A DNA stretch of 5,581 nucleotides from SKVL01 sp051747785 (GTDB lineage Bacteria > Patescibacteriota > Minisyncoccia > Phycocordibacterales > CSBR16-193), in assembly GCA_051747785.1 (NCBI GenBank), contig JBNJGN010000036.1, positions 1 to 5,581 on the forward strand, written 5' to 3'. Both the position numbers and the translations under genes were made by a program. The notes under the pieces are model-generated. The model was not told where the DNA came from, searched no databases, and saw only the letters and a program-made list of their open reading frames with translations. Of the stretch, positions 1 through 5,239 are shown in pieces; the first letter of the stretch is position 1, and the number at the start of each line of letters is the position of its first letter.

Positions 1-647
1 GTCATGGGATATGATATACAACATTCCAGTCCGGCTTTTATGGCTCCGAGGGCCACCGCTTTATTTCCGGAGACTAGCGGAAGAGGATCATTTCCTGTTT
101 CGGCAACTTCTCCTTTTTTGTGAACTTTATTAAAAGCCGCTTCGGCTACCCTTAGATTGGCTTCGGTTTCTTTGTTGAGGTTTTTTAGAAGAACCTCTTT
201 TGTTTTGTGCCATTCTATACCCATTAGCTTGGAAAGGGCGGCGATCAGAGCGGTGTTTTTCATTAAGGATGTCCCTTTGGCTTCTTCTATTATTTTATCT
301 GTTGGGACGGAAAGTGTTTCTATGTCCTCTTCTTGAGACATATCCATTTCGGTTGACTTTTGGTCGTATACCAAAACCCCGCCTTTTTTTATCCTGTCTT
401 TATGCTTTAAAATAGTGTCTTCGTTAAGAGCTAGAAGGAAATCTATTTCTTCTTTCTTAGCTTCTACCTTCCGGTCTGAAGATATGGATATTTGAGAAAA
501 ATTGTGCCCTCCTTTTATGAGAGAGTGGTAGTCTTCGTGTATGAAAACTTTGAATCCGTAGGAATTGAAGATCTTGCCGATTATTAAACCGGCTTTCTTG
601 GAGCCTTCTCCCGCGGCACCTCCGACAACTATTTGAAAGTTATCCAT
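1..647 (-). CDS. korA: 2-oxoacid:ferredoxin oxidoreductase, fused gamma-alpha subunit (N-terminal part)
   Basis: Partial gene that starts at 647 and runs off the left edge after 215 complete codons. It encodes the N-terminal part of a 2-oxoacid:acceptor oxidoreductase, a cytoplasmic thiamine-diphosphate and Fe-S enzyme that oxidatively decarboxylates pyruvate or another 2-oxoacid to the acyl-CoA and reduces ferredoxin. Residues 1 to about 185 form the gamma domain, with the glycine-rich motif GGAAGEGSKKAG at 9-20 and DYHSLIKGGHN at 39-49. The motif GNKAVALGAIKAG begins at 194 and leads into SYPMT, the usual entry to the alpha (pyrimidine-binding) domain, so gamma and alpha are fused as in KorA-type proteins. 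The ATG start fits the family N-terminus; no Shine-Dalgarno sequence precedes it. A beta subunit is expected just beyond the window. The substrate cannot be fixed from this fragment, but the adjacent ferredoxin and acetyl-CoA synthetase genes favour pyruvate. The family call is firm. Confidence -1.
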   Translation of the reverse strand, partial: MDNFQIVVGGAAGEGSKKAGLIIGKIFNSYGFKVFIHEDYHSLIKGGHNFSQISISSDRKVEAKKEEIDFLLALNEDTILKHKDRIKKGGVLVYDQKSTEMDMSQEEDIETLSVPTDKIIEEAKGTSLMKNTALIAALSKLMGIEWHKTKEVLLKNLNKETEANLRVAEAAFNKVHKKGEVAETGNDPLPLVSGNKAVALGAIKAGLECCISYPM

Positions 648-679
648 AAATGAACAAGTTTTAATTATAATAAATGAAC
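646..679 (-). repeat. 10-bp direct repeat flanking a TATAAT box before the oxidoreductase start
   Basis: On the minus strand GTTCATTTAT occurs twice, at 670-679 and 646-655, with a 14-nt spacer and a 24-bp period. The second copy runs into the ATG start codon. A perfect TATAAT lies directly after the first copy. The arrangement would suit a regulator-binding site or a near-leaderless promoter, but chance is possible because the stretch is AT-rich. Confidence -1.
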
Positions 680-720
680 TTTTGTGGTTGTTTGGTAGTA
701 TTTTATCTACCTTTGCCTGT
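648..720 (-). other. 73-nt intergenic gap between ferredoxin and oxidoreductase genes
   Basis: This is one of only two sizeable gaps in the window. It holds the TATAAT box, the upstream copy of the direct repeat and most of the downstream one, and a small inverted repeat (GGTAG at 694-698 and CTACC at 707-711, 8-nt loop) just after the ferredoxin stop. The inverted repeat has only five base pairs and no U-tract behind it, so it does not look like an intrinsic terminator. No small ORF or RNA gene is evident. Confidence -1.
664..669 (-). promoter_or_regulatory. Candidate -10 box (TATAAT) before the oxidoreductase gene
   Basis: The minus strand reads TATAAT here, ending 16 nt before the ATG at 647. 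If used as a bacterial -10 box it would give a leader of only about 10 nt, in keeping with the missing Shine-Dalgarno sequence. No good -35 hexamer is seen 16-18 nt upstream. In an archaeon the same AT-rich run could act as a TATA element for a nearly leaderless transcript. The hexamer is observed; promoter function is inference. Confidence -1.
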
Positions 721-939
721 CTAATCCTCCACACTGATGCACTGTACAGGGCAACTCTGTGCCGCTTCTCTGTTGCACTCAACGTCTTCAATTTCCGCTA
801 CTACTTTACCTTCTTCGTTCTCAGCACCTTCTCTCAGACTTGCTTTACCGTCTTCTCCTAAACTCCAACGGGAAGGGCAGATGGAAGCACATGATCCGCA
901 TCCTATGCATTTTTCTTTTTCAAAAATAACTTTGGTCAT
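721..939 (-). CDS. fdx: Single-cluster [4Fe-4S] ferredoxin
   Basis: A 72-residue soluble ferredoxin, a low-potential one-electron carrier. CIGCGSC supplies ligands C11, C14 and C17, and C63 in the distal 'SCPVQ' motif is the expected fourth ligand. C21 (in ICP) and C55 sit where Thermotoga and Desulfovibrio type monocluster ferredoxins carry a disulfide pair. The middle (SLGEDGKA) and the 'CISVED' end also match that group, while a second CxxCxxC motif is missing, so this is not an 8Fe ferredoxin. A seventh cysteine, C67, lies four residues after the last ligand. The ATG overlaps the stop of the synthetase alpha gene by four bases; a GGA two bases before the ATG is too close to be a normal ribosome binding site. 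Its place next to a ferredoxin-dependent 2-oxoacid oxidoreductase suggests it is that enzyme's electron acceptor; this pairing is inferred. Confidence -1.
   Translation of the reverse strand: MTKVIFEKEKCIGCGSCASICPSRWSLGEDGKASLREGAENEEGKVVAEIEDVECNREAAQSCPVQCISVED
936..939 (-). other. ATGA overlap joining synthetase alpha subunit and ferredoxin
   Basis: The ferredoxin ATG and the alpha-subunit TGA share bases in an ATGA. With no properly spaced Shine-Dalgarno sequence, this suggests start by termination-reinitiation. It links ferredoxin synthesis directly to the acetate-forming enzyme. Confidence -1.
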
Positions 940-2261
940 GATCCTTTTTTGCTTAATATCTTTAAAACTTTTGCAGCCTCTGAAGGGTCTTGGTAGTTAG
1001 GTATTTTACTGTCCTCCAGTGCGAAAATGGCTCTTTTGGTTTCTTCGCCTTTTCCCATAAAATTAGCTATTACTGTTTTTTGGTATTTGCTTTGTGCTTC
1101 AATTAATATTTTAGCATTTTTTTCCGGTTCGGTCATAATCTGGGGGGTCTGGATAACTGCGATGGCTTTTATGTTGTTTTGTTCCAATAGTGCCTCTATG
1201 GCTACTTTGTATCTTTTTGCATCGGCATCTCCGACGATATCCAACGGGTTTCTCGCAGAGTAACCGGGATGCATCGCTTCTTCCATAAGCGAAAGAGTTT
1301 CTTCTTTTATATCCGGAAGGTATTCTCCTTTTAAATAGTCAGTCATCAAAACTCCTACTCCGCCGCCGTTAGTTATTATTCCTATCCCACCTTCAAATCT
1401 CTCTTGCCAAGAAAGGGCTTTGGAAACGTGTAGCATATCTTTCAGTGTCATAACCTCAATGGCTCCCGCCTGTTTTAGGGCGGCGGAAAATATTTTGGAT
1501 TCTCCTGCTAATGATCCGGTATGAGAAGTTACTGCTTGGCGTGAAGCTTTACTTTTGCCTCCTTTGATAACAACTACAGGTTTGGAGCACCTTTTTATGG
1601 ATTCATAGAATTCTCTGCCGTCTTTTACTCCTTCAATATATAATGTGATAACCTCTGTCTCTCCATCCTCTTCGGCCCATTTGATGTAGTCAACTAAAGA
1701 CAGTCCCGTGGCATTTCCGGGTGAGACCAGGAAAGAAAAACCATAGTTTTCTTCCAGACTGCTGTCTATGATGGCGTCTATTAGAGCCCCAGACTGTGAA
1801 ATGAAAGATATACCGCCTGCCTTAGGGGTTGATGGAGCAAAGGAGGCGTTTAGATTGGCTGAAGGTCTTATGATACCGAGACAGTTGGGGCCCATGAAAG
1901 GTATATCTTTATCTTCCAAAATGCTTTTTATTTCTTCTTCCTCTTTTTTCCCTTCCGGTCCCATCTCTCCGAATCCGGCAGAGATTATAATGACACCGCC
2001 TACGTTCTTTTGGGCGCATTCTTGTACAACACCTTTCACTCCGCTTTTGGGAATGGCTATAATAGCCAGGTCTATATCTTCTTCTATGGAAAGGACGCTT
2101 GGATAGGCTTTTTCTCCCAAAACACTTTCTTTATTAAGATTAACCGGAAATACTTTTCTTTTTTCTGTTAAAAGGTTTTTCATTAACCCCCTACCAACCG
2201 ATCCTTCTCGTTCGGTTGCTCCTATCGCTGCCACTGTATTGGGGTTCAGAAAGTTTCTCAT
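936..2261 (-). CDS. acdA: ADP-forming acetyl-CoA synthetase (acetate-CoA ligase), alpha subunit
   Basis: Cytoplasmic enzyme subunit, 441 residues, close to the usual size of separate alpha subunits. With the beta subunit it converts acetyl-CoA, ADP and phosphate to acetate, CoA and ATP, conserving energy by substrate-level phosphorylation. An N-terminal CoA-binding Rossmann-like domain (about 1-130) carries AAIGATEREG near 11-20 and ends at GPNCLG (124-129). The succinyl-CoA-synthetase-like ligase domains follow, with ISQSGAL (154-160), YIEG with E210, and SHTGSLAG with H247. H247 is the expected phosphohistidine and E210 the partner glutamate, by comparison with the archaeal enzyme from Korarchaeum. 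TNGGG (297-301) and NPLDIVGDA (338-346) mark the third domain. The ATG overlaps the beta stop by four bases. Acyl-CoA substrates other than acetyl-CoA are possible; the neighbouring 2-oxoacid oxidoreductase and ferredoxin support acetate formation. The family call is very secure. Confidence -1.
   Translation of the reverse strand: MRNFLNPNTVAAIGATEREGSVGRGLMKNLLTEKRKVFPVNLNKESVLGEKAYPSVLSIEEDIDLAIIAIPKSGVKGVVQECAQKNVGGVIIISAGFGEMGPEGKKEEEEIKSILEDKDIPFMGPNCLGIIRPSANLNASFAPSTPKAGGISFISQSGALIDAIIDSSLEENYGFSFLVSPGNATGLSLVDYIKWAEEDGETEVITLYIEGVKDGREFYESIKRCSKPVVVIKGGKSKASRQAVTSHTGSLAGESKIFSAALKQAGAIEVMTLKDMLHVSKALSWQERFEGGIGIITNGGGVGVLMTDYLKGEYLPDIKEETLSLMEEAMHPGYSARNPLDIVGDADAKRYKVAIEALLEQNNIKAIAVIQTPQIMTEPEKNAKILIEAQSKYQKTVIANFMGKGEETKRAIFALEDSKIPNYQDPSEAAKVLKILSKKGS
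2258..2261 (-). other. ATGA overlap joining synthetase beta and alpha subunits
   Basis: The TGA stop of the beta gene and the ATG of the alpha gene overlap as ATGA, and no Shine-Dalgarno sequence precedes the ATG. Such coupling is common between subunits made in equal amounts. In many bacteria and some archaea the two parts are fused in one protein, so this junction marks the split form. Confidence -1.
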
Positions 2262-2875
2262 AATATTAATTTTACATCACAAACCAAAGAAGAGTATTCT
2301 CCCGAGAGCACGGGATTAAAGTCCAGTTCTTGTATACTACCTTCTTCCTTAAGAAGGTGAGAGGTTTTGACTAAAATATCAGCCAAGCTGTCCTTATTTA
2401 TAGGGGGTCGCCCCCTAAAACCTTCAAGTATCTTTTTCCCTCTTATTTCCTCCAACATTTCAAGTGCTTCTTGCTTTTCCATGGGAGCCAGCCTGAATAC
2501 TATGTCTTTATAGATCTCTACCGTTATACCACCCAAACCGACCATGACAACCGGACCAAAGCATTCATCACGTTTGCCTCCGATTATTACTTCTTCGCCC
2601 TCAGTCTGCTTTTGTATAAGAACTCCCTCGCTTTCAATTCTCAAGAGCTCTTCCATCGCCATAGAGGCCTCTTCTTCGTTTTCTATGTCTGTTATAACTC
2701 CTCCTGCTTCGGTTTTGTGCGCGATTTCTTTGGAGTCTACTTTCATTACGATAGGAAAATCAATACTCTTTAAGATCTCTGAAAGCTCTTCATGGTTATT
2801 TGCCAGAGCTGTTTTTAGCAAAGGTATATCGTATCTTTGCAGTATTTCTTGACTTTCCTTGAAGTTTAGAAGCAT
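2258..2875 (-). CDS. acdB: ADP-forming acetyl-CoA synthetase, beta subunit (ATP-grasp)
   Basis: A 205-residue ATP-grasp protein, slightly shorter than typical archaeal beta subunits, that binds nucleotide and exchanges phosphate with the alpha subunit's phosphohistidine. It starts with the usual short helix (FKESQEILQRYDIPL) and then shows IVMKVDS (42-48) and HKTEAGGV (53-60). H53 matches the conserved beta-subunit histidine thought to carry phosphate to ADP. GVLIQK (84-89), EVIIGGKRD (95-103), FGPVVMVGLGG (106-116), GFRGRPP (152-158) and ELDFNPV (183-189) follow in family order; the last holds acidic and amide metal ligands. The ATG lies 97 nt after enolase, with no Shine-Dalgarno sequence. 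The beta gene precedes alpha and overlaps it. A strong hairpin lies within the RGRPP codons. All key motifs are intact, so the subunit should be active. Confidence -1.
   Translation of the reverse strand: MLLNFKESQEILQRYDIPLLKTALANNHEELSEILKSIDFPIVMKVDSKEIAHKTEAGGVITDIENEEEASMAMEELLRIESEGVLIQKQTEGEEVIIGGKRDECFGPVVMVGLGGITVEIYKDIVFRLAPMEKQEALEMLEEIRGKKILEGFRGRPPINKDSLADILVKTSHLLKEEGSIQELDFNPVLSGEYSSLVCDVKLIL
2401..2417 (-). repeat. GC-rich perfect hairpin inside the beta-subunit gene
   Basis: A perfect 7-bp inverted repeat with a 3-nt centre (TAGGGGG, TCG, CCCCCTA on the plus strand) lies in otherwise AT-rich sequence. In the mRNA it forms a stem with five consecutive G-C pairs and two A-U pairs around a CGA triloop. 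It covers the codons AGG GGG CGA CCC CCT for R154 to P158 of the conserved RGRPP motif, so the protein motif explains part of it. No U-tract follows directly, so it is not an intrinsic terminator. Confidence -1.
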
Positions 2876-2974
2876 TTAAAATAGTTTAACCGAGGATCAT
2901 TCAGTGTGTTATAACTTATTGGAATAATAACCTTTTATAAACCTTACGCCAATGTGGATGTGGTAACAGAGAAA
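2876..2974 (-). promoter_or_regulatory. Intergenic region between eno and acdB with possible internal promoter
   Basis: This is the longest gap in the window and the likeliest place for a second transcript start. The minus strand carries TATAAC at 2908-2913, one mismatch from the bacterial -10 consensus, 32 nt before the ATG at 2875; no good -35 box lies 17 nt upstream. It also carries TTTATAAAA at 2933-2941, which resembles an archaeal TATA box and would place a start near 2910. Neither is decisive. No terminator-like hairpin with a U-tract follows the enolase stop, so read-through from enolase is possible. No small ORF or RNA is evident. Confidence -1.
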
Positions 2975-4228
2975 CTAAAGTATCCCATGAAAGACCAGTT
3001 CCTCTTCTATTCTTAGTAGTTCGTTGTATTTGGCAGTTCTCTCTCCTCTGGCGGGTGCTCCGAACTTTACAAAGGGTGCGGCTGTTGCTATTGCGATATG
3101 AGCAATGGCAGCATCTTCAGTTTCACCTGAACGGTGGGACACTATTGGAGTGATGTCGCTTGCGTAAGCGGCCTTGATGGCCGAAAGGGCCTCTGTAACG
3201 GTTCCTATCTGATTGGGTTTTATTATTACTCCTCCAGCTGACTGTTCTTTATAAGAGTTATATATCTTCTGAGGGTTGGTGACTAAAAGGTCGTCTCCCA
3301 CTATCATTGTTTTTTCTCGGACGGCTTCGTTAATAAAGGAAAATCCGGATTCGTCATTTTCTTCTAAGGGGTCCTCAATGGATAGAAGAGGGTAGTTCTC
3401 GGAAAGTTTTATAAGTTCGGATATGAACGTGTCTCTTTTGAGGTAATGACCATTATGTAGATATCTTCCTTCACTTACTATTTCATTGGCCGCTATGTCC
3501 AAGCTAAGTTGGTAGTCCTCTCCTTCGGTGTATCCGGCCTTTTCTCCTGCTTCCAGTATTGTATTTAAAGCCTCTTCGTTGCTCTCCAGAAAAGGGGCAA
3601 ACCCACCCTCATCTCCTACTGAGGTTCCAAGGTCTCTTTCTTTAAGTATCTCTTTTAGGGAATGGTATATCTCTACTCCGCATTGCAAAGAGTTTGCGAA
3701 TGTCTCTTTATGGGGTACTACCATAAATTCTTGAAAGGAAAGTCCGTTATCTGCGTGAGCTCCACCGTTTATTATATTTAGCATCGGTCTGGGCATTTTT
3801 TTAATTTTTTCAAAGCCCTCGCTTAAGTATCCGTAAAGAGTGGTTCCTTTGTTTGAGGCTGAAGCTTTGGCAAAAGCCAATGATACCGCAAGTAATGCAT
3901 TGGCTCCCAGTCGTCTTTTGTTTTCGGTACCGTCAATCTCTATAAGGGCATCGTCTAGCTCTTTTTGGTCAAAACTTTTATTGTAAAGCCGGTTATTTAT
4001 CTCTCCTTCTATATTCTCTACTGCCCCTGTTACACTTTTACCTTTATAGAGTCGGTCATCTCCGTCTCTTAATTCTACCGCTTCGGTTAAGCCGGTTGAG
4101 GCGCCTGATGGTACCGCTGCTCTGCCAAAAGATCCATCACTTAGTACAACTTCAGCTTCCACGGTTGGGGTGGCTCGAGAGTCTATTATTTGACGCGCAT
4201 ATATTTTATTTATTTCGGATGATCTCAT
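2975..4228 (-). CDS. eno: Enolase (phosphopyruvate hydratase)
   Basis: Cytoplasmic glycolytic enzyme, 417 residues, that interconverts 2-phosphoglycerate and PEP using two magnesium ions. The N-terminal cap domain has DSRATPTVE (16-24) and the mobile loop PSGAST (40-45). The barrel follows with GGAHADN (155-161; H158), QEFM (E167), GDEGG (205-209; E207), and metal ligands D244 (SLDIAANE), E285 (SIEDP) and D312 (GDDL). The catalytic lysine K337 (IIKPNQIG), SHRSGETED (364-372) and K388 are also present, so every catalytic residue is kept. The ending APARGERTAKYNELLRIEEEL follows the archaeal/CPR pattern rather than the usual bacterial 'RSER' or 'RSDR' form. One oddity is 'RATP' in place of the nearly universal 'RGNP' at 18-21. 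The ATG overlaps the upstream dehydrogenase stop by four bases. The protein is a little shorter than E. coli enolase, mostly at the C-terminus. Confidence -1.
   Translation of the reverse strand: MRSSEINKIYARQIIDSRATPTVEAEVVLSDGSFGRAAVPSGASTGLTEAVELRDGDDRLYKGKSVTGAVENIEGEINNRLYNKSFDQKELDDALIEIDGTENKRRLGANALLAVSLAFAKASASNKGTTLYGYLSEGFEKIKKMPRPMLNIINGGAHADNGLSFQEFMVVPHKETFANSLQCGVEIYHSLKEILKERDLGTSVGDEGGFAPFLESNEEALNTILEAGEKAGYTEGEDYQLSLDIAANEIVSEGRYLHNGHYLKRDTFISELIKLSENYPLLSIEDPLEENDESGFSFINEAVREKTMIVGDDLLVTNPQKIYNSYKEQSAGGVIIKPNQIGTVTEALSAIKAAYASDITPIVSHRSGETEDAAIAHIAIATAAPFVKFGAPARGERTAKYNELLRIEEELVFHGIL
4225..4228 (-). other. ATGA overlap joining dehydrogenase and enolase
   Basis: The stop of the dehydrogenase and the start of enolase overlap as ATGA. 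The nearest purine-rich run (AAAGGA) is about 17 nt upstream of the ATG, too far for a normal ribosome binding site, so translational coupling is the simpler reading. Confidence -1.
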
Positions 4229-5229
4229 ACTGTATTTGTAGGTGTTCCTTTAATGAAGTTAATAATGTTTTCTACGGTTGTTTCTTGTATACGCCGGAAG
4301 GCCTCTTTGGTGTTAAAGGCGTTGTGCGGAGTAACTAAAACTTTTGGGTGCTTTATGAGGAACTGATTGCATAGTTGTGCTTTTAAGAGTTCAACATCAA
4401 GCTCCACATTATCCGAAAGACAGGTCTCTCCTTTTTTAAGGAGCCTTTCTTTTTCCATAACATCTAGCGCTACTCCTTTCAGTATATCCTCTTCAAGGCC
4501 TTTTATGATAGCCTCTGTCTGAATCAGTCCTCCTCTGGAAGTGTTTATGAGCATACTTCCGCCTTTGAATGTTTTGATGTTCTCATTATTTATCAAGTGG
4601 CGGGTGTGTTCGTTTAGGGGAGCGTGTAAAGTTATGATGTCACTTTCTTGTATGAGGGAATTAAACTCCTTGTACTCAAAGCCGATATCTTCGGCTAGTT
4701 CTTCTTTGGGGAATGGGTCAGTGGCTAGAACCTCCATTCCGAAACCTTTTGCGATACGTGCTACATTAGTACCTATTTTTCCTGTACCTATTATTCCCAA
4801 TCTTTTACCGTGGAGGTCTGTTCCTCTTAGGCCTTCTCTTGAAAAGATCCCTGTCTCTTTGGTTTTTTTGCAAGAAGAGTATATTTTACGAGAAAGTGTT
4901 AATATCAAGCCGAAGGTATACTCTGCCACGGTGTGCTCTCCGTAAGTGGGGACATTAGTTACTATAACTCCTTTTTCTTTGCATGCTTCAGTATCTATAT
5001 TGTCAAAACCTGTTGATCTGACAGCGATCATTTTAAGGGAAGGGAATTTGGATATCTCTTCAGCGTCTAGCTTCTGTTTGAAGAAAAGAGATAGTATCTC
5101 TGTTTCTTCTGCTTCTTTTTGAGAGATGTCTTCTATGGTCTCAAAGAAATTAACCTCCGCCGAGCTCTGAAGATGAGATAGAACAAAATCTCTTTCTTTA
5201 TTACTTCTCTGTATATAGGCTACCTTCAC
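4225..5229 (-). CDS. D-lactate-dehydrogenase-like D-2-hydroxyacid dehydrogenase
   Basis: A 334-residue NAD-dependent dehydrogenase of the D-2-hydroxyacid family, cytoplasmic. It most likely reduces pyruvate to D-lactate to re-oxidise glycolytic NADH. The substrate domain holds VRSTGFDNID (70-79) and VPTYGEHTVAEYTFGLIL (93-110). The Rossmann domain has GTGKIG (148-153) followed by D171 at the end of the second strand, which favours NAD over NADP. The catalytic set is R232 (NTSRGG), E261 (DVMEKE) and H302 (TPHNAF). A long segment between E261 and H302 matches the lactate dehydrogenase branch rather than phosphoglycerate dehydrogenase. The start is GTG, chosen because MKVAYIQ fits the family N-terminus and sits 10 nt after the ppsA stop. 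No Shine-Dalgarno sequence is visible. Other 2-hydroxyacids remain possible, so no gene symbol is given; the context next to pyruvate-forming and pyruvate-using enzymes favours lactate. Confidence -1.
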   Translation of the reverse strand: MKVAYIQRSNKERDFVLSHLQSSAEVNFFETIEDISQKEAEETEILSLFFKQKLDAEEISKFPSLKMIAVRSTGFDNIDTEACKEKGVIVTNVPTYGEHTVAEYTFGLILTLSRKIYSSCKKTKETGIFSREGLRGTDLHGKRLGIIGTGKIGTNVARIAKGFGMEVLATDPFPKEELAEDIGFEYKEFNSLIQESDIITLHAPLNEHTRHLINNENIKTFKGGSMLINTSRGGLIQTEAIIKGLEEDILKGVALDVMEKERLLKKGETCLSDNVELDVELLKAQLCNQFLIKHPKVLVTPHNAFNTKEAFRRIQETTVENIINFIKGTPTNTV

Positions 5230-5239
5230 GGATCAAGTG

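Noticed and set aside
200..415. Plus-strand open frame of 71 codons
   Set aside because: It lies opposite the oxidoreductase gene, whose translation shows clear family motifs, and its own translation resembles no recognised protein.
694..711. Inverted repeat GGTAG/CTACC after the ferredoxin stop as a terminator
   Set aside because: The stem has only five pairs with an 8-nt AT-rich loop and no following U-tract in the minus-strand transcript.
721..939. 8Fe two-cluster ferredoxin
   Set aside because: Only one CxxCxxC motif is present; the remaining cysteines fit the monocluster pattern with a disulfide pair.
1768..2106. Plus-strand open frame of 112 codons opposite acdA
   Set aside because: It is a shadow of the strongly conserved synthetase alpha subunit; the translation is low-complexity and unlike a known protein.
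4428..4443. Inverted repeat CTCCTT-TTTT-AAGGAG as a regulatory hairpin or terminator
   Set aside because: It lies inside the dehydrogenase coding sequence over lysine/leucine/glutamate codons, is weak, and has no terminator-like context.
4541..4945. Plus-strand open frame of 134 codons opposite the dehydrogenase gene
   Set aside because: It covers the Rossmann and catalytic codons of the dehydrogenase on the other strand, and no start context or domain supports it.
4225..5229. Phosphoglycerate dehydrogenase (SerA)
   Set aside because: No C-terminal ACT domain is present, the length is near 330 residues, and the long segment before TPHNAF matches the D-lactate dehydrogenase branch.
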